62,872 nucleotides of DNA from Candidatus Vecturithrix granuli. GTDB taxonomy: Bacteria > Moduliflexota > Moduliflexia > Moduliflexales > Moduliflexaceae. The stretch is taken from contig DF820470.1 of NCBI GenBank assembly GCA_000739535.1, forward strand, positions 119,581 to 182,452, written 5' to 3'. Below are positions 17,061-26,453 of the stretch, in pieces. The position numbers and the translations under genes were made by a program. Each line of letters opens with the position of its first letter. Positions within the stretch are counted from its first letter, which is position 1. The notes under the pieces are model-generated. The model was not told where the DNA came from. It saw nothing but the letters and a program-made list of their open reading frames with translations, and did no database searches.

Positions 17061-18233
17061 TTATAGTCCCAATTTGGTCATTAATAGCTGATATTGGGCA
17101 AAAACCTTTTCATAAGTCATCAACAATGAAAAATTCTTCCCTTGTTCTCCAAGTTTTCGAGCGAATTGATCATCAGAGAGAATTTTCAGAATCCCCTGAG
17201 CAATCTCCTCGACAGAATTTCCATCTACTAATAGTCCTGTTTTTCCATCTTGAACAGCATCTGGAACTCCTCCTGAATTTCCTCCAATAACCGATTTTCC
17301 CAAAAAGCCCGCTTCAAGAAAGACGATGCCAAACCCTTCAACATCTCCGCCAGGTTCAAAACGATTCGGCATGAGAAATAGATCACAGGCCGCATAATAA
17401 TAAGGAAGTTCCTGATTTCCGATTTCCCCCAGGATTTCAACGTGTTTGCCCATTCCGGTTTCTTCTATGATTTCCTCCAGGTATTGTTGTAACCCTGTTG
17501 TTCCTCCGTGTGTAGAACCGATGATCAGATACTTTACTTCAGGAAACTGTTCAACCACTTTTGGCAATGCCCGGATAACATGATCTTGTCCTTTGCGCCG
17601 TTGCAAACGGCCTACTGTTAACAAAATCGGCGATCCTCCGAACTTCTGCCGTAATTGTACGATCTTTTGAGGTTCGAGATTTTTCAAAAGTGTTGGATCG
17701 AATCCTGGTGGAATAACCCCAGTACGGACGTTGGGTCCACCGAGAGCTTTCACAAGATTTTCCGTAAATGTAGAAATCGCCAAATTGAGATGAGCAGATC
17801 GGATAATAGTTTTGAGGAGGAAGCGTTCTACTCGATAGTTCTGGAGCACAGAAATATCTTCTCCCTGAAAATTGATCACAAGTTTTTTAAACAGCACTTT
17901 TGCAAGTACATAACCTGCAATTCCTTCAGGTAAGGGACGGGCGCATTGAATAATCTCAACTTTTTGTTTTAATGCTAAAAGAATCCCAGTTTTGAGCAAC
18001 CCCCAAACAACCCCCAACCATTCAAACCCTTTTGGGCCTTTCCATTGTAGCGGTACCCGCGTTATCTGATAGTTAACATGTTTATCAAAGTCTTGAGCAT
18101 GTGGAACAGCTTTTGTTAAGATAACGATCTTCTCTGGAGCATACAGGCCAAAACGACTGGCAAACATGGTACACGTTCCCCCTACCAAAGGGGGATAAAG
18201 TTCAGTCAGGAATAATGTCTTTTTCAGATTCAA
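17061..18233 (-). CDS. GT4-family glycosyltransferase
   Basis: Protein of 390 aa with the GT-B fold. The glycine-rich N-terminal loop (YPPLVGGT) is followed by the C-terminal nucleotide-sugar domain with LTVGRLQRRKGQDHVIRALP and an E-x7-E motif in the FEPGGDVEGFGIVFLEAG segment. It should add a sugar to a lipid-linked intermediate at the cytoplasmic face. The start is a TTG with a strong AGGAGG six bases upstream (TTG at 18231-18233). The next gene, wzx, follows after three bases. Donor and acceptor are not readable from the sequence. Confidence 0.85.
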   Translation of the reverse strand: MNLKKTLFLTELYPPLVGGTCTMFASRFGLYAPEKIVILTKAVPHAQDFDKHVNYQITRVPLQWKGPKGFEWLGVVWGLLKTGILLALKQKVEIIQCARPLPEGIAGYVLAKVLFKKLVINFQGEDISVLQNYRVERFLLKTIIRSAHLNLAISTFTENLVKALGGPNVRTGVIPPGFDPTLLKNLEPQKIVQLRQKFGGSPILLTVGRLQRRKGQDHVIRALPKVVEQFPEVKYLIIGSTHGGTTGLQQYLEEIIEETGMGKHVEILGEIGNQELPYYYAACDLFLMPNRFEPGGDVEGFGIVFLEAGFLGKSVIGGNSGGVPDAVQDGKTGLLVDGNSVEEIAQGILKILSDDQFARKLGEQGKNFSLLMTYEKVFAQYQLLMTKLGL

Positions 18234-18326
18234 TTGTATCCTCCTATTTTAAGATATGAAGTCCATGAGAATATTTTGAGCGTGTATAATCCTAAAAGAA
18301 TCATTGTGTCAATGAAAAACAGTACA

Positions 18327-19655
18327 TTAGAAAAATTGAAACTGGATTTCATAGACTGGTCCTGCCTGTTCAGTCATAGTCATCACCCGGGCTTTGACTG
18401 AATGTTTCCCTGGCAAGAGATGAAAAGAGTCATGACCAGATTTTGTATCATGCCAGGTTCTGTCATCTACAGAAATTTGAAAAGTTTTGAAAAATGGACT
18501 ATAGCCAAACAATCCAATATTGAGAAGGGGAGGGTTTTGAGAAGAGTCTAGAGAGCGCGCATAGATGTTCACACTATTCACAGGCCAATCAAATTTCTTT
18601 TGATGATCAACACGAATTTTAGCTGTTAAAATATTTCCGAAAGATGGCCGAGCTGTCCACCATGTAGCTAAATCTCCTCCTGCTGGACTTCCACGACGCA
18701 GGCGACGAGAATACCAATCGTTTCTCAAATCAATATGGATATACCTGTAAAATGGCAACAAATCTATGAGAGGAAGGCTTGGTTTCGGAGGTGCAATTTC
18801 CCGAGTGTATAATTGTTTTGTCTTCTGAAGTTCAAGACCATTGTGACAAAGCTCAAAAGCTGAGAGAGGAATTCCGTTGGCTTCATAAACTATGTTGAAG
18901 TCAGTATCCATGACAAACCATTTGCGATGTTGGTTCGACCATAGTTCTGCAAGAGCATGTTCCCATGTGTAACCATCTCTGGATGCTGTCACCAGACGAG
19001 CTGGCCAACCTAAGGCAGTCGCGGCGTTTACCGTTACTTTTGCGGCAACTTCACACCAAAATTTCGAACCGTTTTCTCCGGCTTGAATGATGTCTAACGG
19101 ATGAGGGATTGTAATGCCTTGTGGTACGGGATCAATGCCATGATCCCAACGAGTACCTACCCATGCCCCCAAACGTAACATGGCATGATATTCATCAGGA
19201 GCTTCCATAATAAGTTGATCTAACTGATAATGTTCTCGAAGCTCTACAAGATATTGGGCATTCATTGATTCATAGATAAAAGGAATGTCTCGTTGGATGT
19301 TCTCATTGCTGCCATTTCCACCTAAAAAGCGGAATCCAGGTACTTGAGCTTCGATATGTTTCCAACTTTCGAGGGAAGATGATGATATGACATTACTCTC
19401 ACCAATCCAGGAATTTTGTCGGAGTAGTTCAGCAGATTTTTTATCTTCGGCATAAAGTTTAGCAAAGACAGGGACAATAATCACTCTGCTCCCTTGTTTG
19501 GCCAATTGAATTGGAGTTAAGTGGAAATAATGACTTGATCCAAGCCATAAAAAAACGATAGCGAAAAGACCGGCAATAAAGGTTTTCCACTTCGGTTTAC
19601 AGATAAAGTATTTGTAATAATGTCGCATTTTTTTGTTATCGGTATTTATATTCAT
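18327..19655 (-). CDS. Membrane-anchored transglutaminase-like protein
   Basis: Protein of 442 aa with one N-terminal membrane helix (WKTFIAGLFAIVFLWLG) and a periplasmic domain of the transglutaminase-like cysteine-protease fold. The likely triad is C201 (FWCEVA), a His in WEHALAELW and an Asp in VMDTDF. The C-terminal third looks like a beta-rich binding domain. The ATG at 19655 overlaps the stop of the upstream YetA-like gene as ATGA, which decides the start and shows tight coupling. Related domains act as proteases, amidases or acyltransferases, so a peptide- or amide-processing role on the cell surface is inferred. Confidence 0.7.
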   Translation of the reverse strand: MNINTDNKKMRHYYKYFICKPKWKTFIAGLFAIVFLWLGSSHYFHLTPIQLAKQGSRVIIVPVFAKLYAEDKKSAELLRQNSWIGESNVISSSSLESWKHIEAQVPGFRFLGGNGSNENIQRDIPFIYESMNAQYLVELREHYQLDQLIMEAPDEYHAMLRLGAWVGTRWDHGIDPVPQGITIPHPLDIIQAGENGSKFWCEVAAKVTVNAATALGWPARLVTASRDGYTWEHALAELWSNQHRKWFVMDTDFNIVYEANGIPLSAFELCHNGLELQKTKQLYTREIAPPKPSLPLIDLLPFYRYIHIDLRNDWYSRRLRRGSPAGGDLATWWTARPSFGNILTAKIRVDHQKKFDWPVNSVNIYARSLDSSQNPPLLNIGLFGYSPFFKTFQISVDDRTWHDTKSGHDSFHLLPGKHSVKARVMTMTEQAGPVYEIQFQFF

Positions 19656-22234
19656 TTTTTTAAAATCTTCTGTATTGTACTTGCGCAATGAGATATGATT
19701 GTTCTTAATTTATACATATAATAAAGTTGAGGTTTGAATTGTTGAGGTTTTCCAAAACCATAAGAACATTGGGTATTCGGTGCCTTTTCTTCCGGATGTT
19801 GCTGAAAATACGAATGCATTGTTGTATTTGTCATCAAAATAATAAGCGGTCTTGTCAAGGTTCTTGTTTCAAAAGAGAACAAGTCTTGCAGAGGTTTCTC
19901 GAAAAAAAACTCTGATTTTTGTAGAAACTTTTTTCGAAGAGGTGCCTCGGAATACTTGGCAGCAAATTTAAATACATTACTTTTTCGAAGATCGTGGGCC
20001 GGCCATGTTTCAGTTGGATATTCCACAGTATCAAACACAGTCGAGGTACACACTTCATGGTCACGCATCCATTGAGCATAGTGAAGAAGACTTTTTTTCG
20101 CATAACAGTACAGATAGTCAAGTTCATTTATCTCCGCTTTGAGATCTAAATACCTTCCCAAGATCTGAAGAAAGATTGTATAAGACCACCGGACCTCGGT
20201 GTTTGTCAATTCTCGTTCTTCAATATTATCTTCAGGATGAATACAACGCTGAATGAGTTGTTCTGCTTTTGTAAGATATTTTTTATTTTTTGTTAATAGA
20301 AAAGCGTCTATTAGTGCATTGATCGAATAGCCTGCTCCTCGACCAGGACCATGATACGAATAATCCGGACTGTCAGTCGTGCTCACAAGCCCAGTATTCC
20401 TTGTATTCATGAACCTGAACTTTGTTTGAGTTCCATCATCCATATTAATGATCCAATCTGCTAATCCAATTGCTGTCTCTTTTGAAGCGATCTCTCCTGT
20501 AAGATAATAATGATAGACCAGGCCGGTGGTGTAATTATGCTCGTTCGCTGGTCCTCCGCCATAACTGCTCAGGCTTTTAATCTCGATCGTAGCTTTGGAA
20601 TATCCACGATGGGTTGCGGTTGCAGCATCCGTATAATGATCTGTATGCCAGAAGAATCCCCCATTAAAATTTGGTTTATCTTGAGTCGTATGGTATATAT
20701 CTATATCAATGACATGATGAGTCAGATCATTGAACAGCGGAAACCATCTGATATTTCCACTGCATAGATATTGGATGATCATCCCGTAAATACAATCGTA
20801 TTGATTGTTATAATGTGAAATGGGTATTCCTTCGCCCTGATAATATATTTTTTCATGATCGGCATATAAATCGCCAAAGTTCCGCCAACCATATTCATCA
20901 ATGAGTTCACGGCGATCGACAAATGTATTATCCCCCTCAATAGCACTATAAATAAGTTCTTGTACTTCAGGATAGGGGGCATCAGCAGAGGGGGTCAAGT
21001 AATCAACAACTTTTGATTGGGAATAATGCTCAGGAGAGAGATGAGGAATCAATGGATTTTCAATCCAGGCAAGTCTTGATATCCCTTCTGATGATGGTTC
21101 AAAACTTAAAAAAAGCGTATGCGTTTTCTGCTCGCCTCCTTGAAGTTCAAACAGATCTTGATATTGATTGGGGAAAACCCTGATTTTCAGGAGATTTCCT
21201 GTGCCTTCAAGAGCTTTGGGAAAATTCTCCCAGAATCCTTTGACTGTTCCGGTAATCCTTTTCACGCTATCCTGAATCGCAATAATCGGATGCGTTCGAC
21301 TGCCTTCCTCAATCAGTTCACCGTTGCTTCTGACCTGGTATCCCCGGAAGCTATGCATGACCTTTCCAAAGCGGTTAACATGGTTTGAACTGTTCCAATT
21401 TATCCCTCCGCTCGAGTCCTGATATATTGTGAGCGTCTCTGCTGTCTGTTTTTGCAGAGGGCGTTCCGGGCAGGTTGTCCAATGAATGCTGACACCTTCA
21501 TTAGCTAACAGAGCAAGTTGTAGTGATAGATCCTGAAAATAGACCGAGCCAGCATCTCCCAAATCCCATAAGCCGCCAAGGTGTTGAGCGGCTTGTGGAT
21601 TACGGATTGTATAATCTATTTTCGTCAACGCACTCTGCGCATAAAAATGAATCCGTGCAAAGAATTCCAGAGGTGATGAGGAGAGTTGCCCTTCAACTTT
21701 GAGCGTTGTTCGCAAAGGCCCGACTGTTTCTAATGAAACTCGACGAATGATGTGTTCACAATGCTGGCCTGCTTCATCAACAAAATCCATAAAACTTTCT
21801 GCCGGGTTAATTATCGGATCATGATCTTTGAAAAGTACCTGCTTCAAGGGTTTGAAGACATTTTTATCAACAATAAAACAAGCAACGTCTGTGTTAATAT
21901 CAATGGTGTCAGAGTGTTCTCGTACGATAATCCCTTCAGAAGATGTTGATTGAAGAGATTCCCCAGTTTTATCGTGCTTGCGTATCGTGTATTGAGTTTG
22001 GGTATGGGCAGCAAGCGTGACTTGAAAATCGAATAATACCCATTTTAAGCTCTGATCGTGCCATCTGTCGAGTACTTGCAATTGCGCCGGAACATGTGCA
22101 TGTTGATCATTGACTACGCTCAGTTCATCCAGACTGGTAAACAGGGCTTTTGGAAAGGGAATTCCTACCGTGACCGGTTCATTCTTCCTGGGAATTCCGG
22201 CGGTTTCTACGATCAAAAGAGGAAAAGATAACAT
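19652..22234 (-). CDS. PcRGLX/YetA-like (exo-rhamnogalacturonan lyase-like) protein
   Basis: Protein of 860 aa. The N-terminus (ETAGIPRKNEPVTVGIPFPKA and the following beta-rich 350 residues) matches the RIFT-barrel start of the PcRGLX/YetA family. The second half is alpha-helical with Trp- and His-rich loops (HTDHYTDAATATHRGYS, GPGRGAGYSINALIDAFL), suggesting an alpha/alpha toroid as in polysaccharide lyases and glycosidases. No signal peptide is evident. It is coupled by ATGA to the transglutaminase-like gene. Within this locus a role in trimming or degrading the exported polysaccharide is likely, but activity is not shown. Confidence 0.65.
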   Translation of the reverse strand: MLSFPLLIVETAGIPRKNEPVTVGIPFPKALFTSLDELSVVNDQHAHVPAQLQVLDRWHDQSLKWVLFDFQVTLAAHTQTQYTIRKHDKTGESLQSTSSEGIIVREHSDTIDINTDVACFIVDKNVFKPLKQVLFKDHDPIINPAESFMDFVDEAGQHCEHIIRRVSLETVGPLRTTLKVEGQLSSSPLEFFARIHFYAQSALTKIDYTIRNPQAAQHLGGLWDLGDAGSVYFQDLSLQLALLANEGVSIHWTTCPERPLQKQTAETLTIYQDSSGGINWNSSNHVNRFGKVMHSFRGYQVRSNGELIEEGSRTHPIIAIQDSVKRITGTVKGFWENFPKALEGTGNLLKIRVFPNQYQDLFELQGGEQKTHTLFLSFEPSSEGISRLAWIENPLIPHLSPEHYSQSKVVDYLTPSADAPYPEVQELIYSAIEGDNTFVDRRELIDEYGWRNFGDLYADHEKIYYQGEGIPISHYNNQYDCIYGMIIQYLCSGNIRWFPLFNDLTHHVIDIDIYHTTQDKPNFNGGFFWHTDHYTDAATATHRGYSKATIEIKSLSSYGGGPANEHNYTTGLVYHYYLTGEIASKETAIGLADWIINMDDGTQTKFRFMNTRNTGLVSTTDSPDYSYHGPGRGAGYSINALIDAFLLTKNKKYLTKAEQLIQRCIHPEDNIEERELTNTEVRWSYTIFLQILGRYLDLKAEINELDYLYCYAKKSLLHYAQWMRDHEVCTSTVFDTVEYPTETWPAHDLRKSNVFKFAAKYSEAPLRKKFLQKSEFFFEKPLQDLFSFETRTLTRPLIILMTNTTMHSYFQQHPEEKAPNTQCSYGFGKPQQFKPQLYYMYKLRTIISHCASTIQKILKK

Positions 22235-22259
22235 AATCGCTACTCCAAATGGTTACAGG

Positions 22260-23207
22260 TCATGAGATGTTGACGACTTTAAAAAGTCCGATAATTGTCC
22301 CAATTGTACGAGCAGGAAAGTAAATGCTATAAAAATGTAGCGCATCGAGAAACTGAATTCTCCCTTTACCAATGCCATAGAGTCTGAGTGTATAAAGCAC
22401 AATAGGGAGGCAACTTATCACCAAAGAAAAAAAAGCAAAGTCGATCTGGGCAATACCAAGCGAAATGATACTCAGTAACAGTAAAACCCCCTGCCATAAT
22501 GGCATGAAAAAACTTGGAAGTTCTCGCAAGATAATTTTTCTGCCACGCATAGATTGCAGATTCGATTGTCCCCTCCAGATTTCTTTCCGAAACATTTCCG
22601 CGTAACTCTTATCTTCGCCCAGATGAATATAAGAAGCTTTAGATGTAAAATACAATTCTCCCTGTTGATGCACTGTATTCGTGAAATAATAGTCTTCACA
22701 GGTGACAAGATGTTCCGGAAATCCGCCTGCTTTCTCAAAAATACTGCGCTTGAGGAACAGATCGCGCCCATCCAGAAATTGTACCGTACTGTCAGCCGCT
22801 GTATTATTCAAAATTACACGAATCTGTTCAATAATCCCGGCCTCAGGGGCGCATTGTTGGATCGCGCTGACCAGAACGCGGTCAGGATGCTGGTCTAATT
22901 CGTCAAACATCACATGCAGCCAGTTTGGTGAGAGCTGAATATCGGCGTCTAAAAACACGAGATATTCTCCGGAAGCATGGCGTACACCAACATTTCGCAG
23001 GGCAGAGATCGTTTTATCTCCCGGTTGAAAAATTGTTTGCAGATGAAACTGGGTGTTCTCGTGCTTGAGATCATCTAACGTGTTGTTTTGGGTGACAATG
23101 ATCACCTCAAGTTCCGTCTGATCAAATTCAAGGTTCGCGATCGATTGAAGCGTTTGTTCAAGCAATTCTGTTCTGCCTTTATGAGGAATAATAAATGAAA
23201 CGAGCAT
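22260..23207 (-). CDS. GT2-family glycosyltransferase
   Basis: Protein of 315 aa with the GT-A fold: SFIIPHKGRTELLEQTL start, metal-binding FLDADIQL (D-x-D) at about residues 89-96 and a TCEDYYF acceptor-site acidic motif at about 169. Hydrophobic segments near the C-terminus (about 232-275) suggest membrane association. It would use a nucleotide sugar to extend a lipid-linked glycan. It lies 25 bases upstream of the YetA-like gene in the same orientation. The start ATG is preceded by AAGGAT, a modest ribosome binding site. Confidence 0.85.
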   Translation of the reverse strand: MLVSFIIPHKGRTELLEQTLQSIANLEFDQTELEVIIVTQNNTLDDLKHENTQFHLQTIFQPGDKTISALRNVGVRHASGEYLVFLDADIQLSPNWLHVMFDELDQHPDRVLVSAIQQCAPEAGIIEQIRVILNNTAADSTVQFLDGRDLFLKRSIFEKAGGFPEHLVTCEDYYFTNTVHQQGELYFTSKASYIHLGEDKSYAEMFRKEIWRGQSNLQSMRGRKIILRELPSFFMPLWQGVLLLLSIISLGIAQIDFAFFSLVISCLPIVLYTLRLYGIGKGRIQFLDALHFYSIYFPARTIGTIIGLFKVVNIS

Positions 23208-23254
23208 AGATGTTAAATCCTTTTTGGTCTGATAATCAGGATATTTAACAGATA

Positions 23255-24442
23255 CTAGTGTGTGAATTCAGCCAGGATATGTTCGAGTTTCTCCAGGTTT
23301 GTATCCCAATTGTAATATTTTTCGATCACCTCGCGGGCATTTTGAGCGAGCGTGTTTCTCAAAGATGGATCGTTCATGAGGCGGATCACCTGTTCAGCAA
23401 ATTGATCCGGCTGATCCTCAACCAGCACACTCTGCCCTGGTTCTGCGATGATCCCTTCAAATCCCAGGGAATTTGTGACGACTGGAACGCCCATCGCCAT
23501 GGCTTCCAGAATCTTATTTTGTACTCCGCGGGCGATACGCATCGGTGCAATAAATACAACTGACTTCAGTACATAGGGTTGTATATGTTCAACAGAACCT
23601 GTTACAATAATGTTCGTCTGATTTTTCCCCAATGCCTGGACTTCCGGTGAAGGATCTCGACCAACAATATAAAATTTGACTTCCGGTATAGCGCGTTGGA
23701 TTCGTGGCAGAATCTCATGACAAAAATAGCGCACAGTTTCTACATTGGCCCAATAATCCATTGCCCCGGTAAATACGATCGCTGTTGGATCGTAAGGCTC
23801 AGAAGACGGATGAAACATCTCTGTATCTACCCCGTTTAAAATCGGGGTCATTCTGGAACAGGGACACACCAGCTTTTGAAAATCGGCAACTTCTTTTTCT
23901 GACACCAGAAAACAGTGTTGGAATGTGTTGGCAAGAAAAATTTCATACGTTCTCAGACGTTGGCTTTCCAAACGATAGATGAATTTTTGAGGAAATCTGG
24001 CATAACGAGTATATTGATGCCATTTTTCGGAATCGATATCAACAAAATCAATCACTTTGGGAATATGCTGGATATGCTCAACATATTGCGCCATTGACGA
24101 GCAATACACAAAGATCAAATCTATCTGCTGCTCTTCCAGGCGATGTTTGATAATAGTGTACAATTGTTTCGAGTAAAAATATCCAAGAGTCAAAGGCTTT
24201 GAAGAACAGATACTACACAATGCTTGTATGTTAGAGCGCAGGGAAGAGTGCAAGACAATATCAACAGATTGGCAATAGGCTTTGAGTTTATCTTCATAGT
24301 GAAAGTCTTCCTGATTATCCGTGAGACAGGCCAGAAAAATCTGATGGGTTCGAGCAAGAAATTTGATTTCATTGAACGAACGGAGTTTATCACCTTTTTT
24401 AGGGGGAAACGGAACGCGTTGAGATAAAAATAATATGTTCAT
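23255..24442 (-). CDS. PEP-CTERM/XrtA-associated GT4 glycosyltransferase (TIGR03087 type)
   Basis: Protein of 395 aa, GT-B fold. The opening MNILFLSQRVPFPPKKGDKLR is characteristic of the TIGR03087 family, glycosyltransferases that co-occur with exosortase A and PEP-CTERM proteins. The C-terminal donor domain shows VFTGAMDYWANVE, YIVGRDPSPEV, and an IARGVQNKILEAMAMGVPVV motif with E-x7-E spacing. Its presence ties the polysaccharide locus to the PEP-CTERM proteins at 6477-14542. The sugar donor is not known for this family. It is followed by the GT2 gene after 47 bases. Confidence 0.85.
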   Translation of the reverse strand: MNILFLSQRVPFPPKKGDKLRSFNEIKFLARTHQIFLACLTDNQEDFHYEDKLKAYCQSVDIVLHSSLRSNIQALCSICSSKPLTLGYFYSKQLYTIIKHRLEEQQIDLIFVYCSSMAQYVEHIQHIPKVIDFVDIDSEKWHQYTRYARFPQKFIYRLESQRLRTYEIFLANTFQHCFLVSEKEVADFQKLVCPCSRMTPILNGVDTEMFHPSSEPYDPTAIVFTGAMDYWANVETVRYFCHEILPRIQRAIPEVKFYIVGRDPSPEVQALGKNQTNIIVTGSVEHIQPYVLKSVVFIAPMRIARGVQNKILEAMAMGVPVVTNSLGFEGIIAEPGQSVLVEDQPDQFAEQVIRLMNDPSLRNTLAQNAREVIEKYYNWDTNLEKLEHILAEFTH

Positions 24443-24490
24443 ACTCTTGCAGGTCTGCCTGAAACAGGATACCCTTTCACCGTTTTACAT

Positions 24491-26194
24491 TCAGTGCATG
24501 CCCATAACTTCTTCATAAATCGCTTCTACTGTTTTTAATCTGTTTGTAAATGAAAATTTTTGACATATCGTTTTTCGGCCATTTTCCTTCAACATATTGG
24601 CCTTTTCCGGATCACAAAGAATAGAAAGAATAGCCTGAGAAATGCCATCCACATCACCGACCTGACAAAGAATTCCATTATATCCGTTCTCGATCATTTC
24701 ATGAACCCCGCCAACATCAGTATAGACAACAGGAACTTCCATGGCCAATGCTTCTAACACCGTGTTTGGGGTGCCTTCCATGAGAGAGGTTGAGGCAAAG
24801 AGATCGAGGCTTGCATAGATATTCATAGCATCTTTTCGGAATCCCAGAAATAGAACTTTCTCAGAAAGTCCTCTATGTCGAACTTGTTGTTCCAATTCTG
24901 CTCTGTCAGGCCCATCCCCAACCAGTATAAAGTAGGTATCAGGTCGTTCCCGAATCACTTTTTCTGCAACATTTAATGTACTTTGCAGATCCTTTTCCCA
25001 TCGCAATCTCCCAACTACCCCGACAATTTTACTTGTTGAAGAAATTTGTAGTTCTGCTCGAAGAGTGGGGGTCACTTTCTCGCGAGTCCAGGTCTCCACA
25101 TCAATAGCGTTATGAACAACCGTAATTTTTTTCGAATCAAGGCCACTGTCAAGCATTAATTGTTTGGTGGCATGGGATACGGCAATCATTTTATGGTATT
25201 TTTTGAGCGAGAAAAGATTGAGCCAGGTGTAGAGCTTCTGTTTAGTGCTATCCACCACCCATCCATGGGCTGTAAAGACAAGTTTCATACGTGGGTGAAT
25301 CTTGCTCAGTAAATATCCAATAAAACACGTTTTATAATCTCTGGCATGATAAATATCGATGTGATAGGTTCGAATAAGCTGATGAATCTCCCTGAGATTC
25401 TTCAGATCAAGTTTTTTATGTTCTAATACTTCATGAATAGTTAATCCTTTTTCTCTGGCCCATTTGGCGATTTGAAATTCGGTATCGTCTGTCCCCCGCA
25501 TATACATGAGGATGATATTAAATTTGTCACGATCATGTTTTTCGGCAGCCAGTAAAACTGTTTTATCCGGTCCGCCTCCAGTAGTGTACGTACTGCGACA
25601 TTGCAAAACATTTATTTTTCTTTGACTTGAAGAAGGAGGTGTGGTTGAATTGTTTTTATGATCCAAACTTTTATTTTCTCCGATAATTTTTGCAGGAATC
25701 CCTCCCACGATCACATTTGGAGGGACTGATTTGGTTACCACAGAGTTTGCGCCAATGATCACATTGTCGCCAATCGTAATATCCCCCAGAATCTTGGCGC
25801 CTGCCCCAATAAGAACATTATTCCCAACTGTTGGAGGTTCCCCCCATCCGCCTTTATCGCCAAAGGTTACCTCGTGATAAATCGTACAATGTTCGCCCAT
25901 TTTCACATGTGAGTGAAAAATAACGCCTCCGAAATGGTGAATCCGTAACCCCTTGCCAATATCGGTTTCAGCAGGAATGGAAATACCAGTGATAATTTCT
26001 ATGAATCGTTCGAAAATAAACCGAAACGGCTGGGTGGGAATCCCACGAACATGAAACCACCGAAAAAAACGATACACAAAGAGAGCTTGAAATCCTTGAG
26101 AAAGCAACCCCCGGATGAAAATACGAAACGACGAATTCTTCGAATCGGTTTCTTCGGCAAACCTGTTCAGATCGGCTCTTAGGTTTTCAAACAT
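24491..26194 (-). CDS. Fusion: hexapeptide acetyltransferase plus GT4 glycosyltransferase
   Basis: Protein of 567 aa. Residues 1-175 resemble CysE-type serine acetyltransferase: an N-terminal helical part, then left-handed beta-helix hexapeptides (IGKGLRIHHFGGVIFH, VGNNVLIGAGAKILGDITIG) and the VVGGIPAK-like close. After a Ser/Thr/Lys/Asn linker (about 178-195) a complete GT4 glycosyltransferase follows, with a GGGPDKTV donor loop, VVGRLRWEKDL and an EGTPNTVLEALAMEVPVV E-x7-E motif. The reading frame is continuous with AAGGAGC before the second of two overlapping ATGs. One chain may both glycosylate and O- or N-acetylate the growing glycan; the acetyl acceptor may instead be serine. Confidence 0.8.
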   Translation of the reverse strand: MFENLRADLNRFAEETDSKNSSFRIFIRGLLSQGFQALFVYRFFRWFHVRGIPTQPFRFIFERFIEIITGISIPAETDIGKGLRIHHFGGVIFHSHVKMGEHCTIYHEVTFGDKGGWGEPPTVGNNVLIGAGAKILGDITIGDNVIIGANSVVTKSVPPNVIVGGIPAKIIGENKSLDHKNNSTTPPSSSQRKINVLQCRSTYTTGGGPDKTVLLAAEKHDRDKFNIILMYMRGTDDTEFQIAKWAREKGLTIHEVLEHKKLDLKNLREIHQLIRTYHIDIYHARDYKTCFIGYLLSKIHPRMKLVFTAHGWVVDSTKQKLYTWLNLFSLKKYHKMIAVSHATKQLMLDSGLDSKKITVVHNAIDVETWTREKVTPTLRAELQISSTSKIVGVVGRLRWEKDLQSTLNVAEKVIRERPDTYFILVGDGPDRAELEQQVRHRGLSEKVLFLGFRKDAMNIYASLDLFASTSLMEGTPNTVLEALAMEVPVVYTDVGGVHEMIENGYNGILCQVGDVDGISQAILSILCDPEKANMLKENGRKTICQKFSFTNRLKTVEAIYEEVMGMH

Positions 26195-26453
26195 TTCATG
26201 CTCCTTGAATAAAAAAAGCTTTTACGAAATACTGACTACTCCTTTCTACACTAGAAACCATAACCATATCGCTTTGTCAAGAACGAATAATCAGAGTATA
26301 ATCAAAATTTTCCGAGAAAACGGTGAGAATTCAAAAAAATGCTTTACAAAAATTCCCAAAGAATACTATACATAGAAAGAGGGAATTTTTTTTGCTACGA
26401 CTCTTATTGGCAACAAACGCAGGAGTAAGTCTCCTGTTTGAGGGTAGAAAACC
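26195..26453. other. Divergent promoter region
   Basis: 259 bases separate the minus-strand fusion gene from the plus-strand deacetylase. A TTTACA box near 26343 with TACTAT about 15 bases later could serve the plus-strand operon, but the spacing is short and I regard it as weak. Confidence 0.3.
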
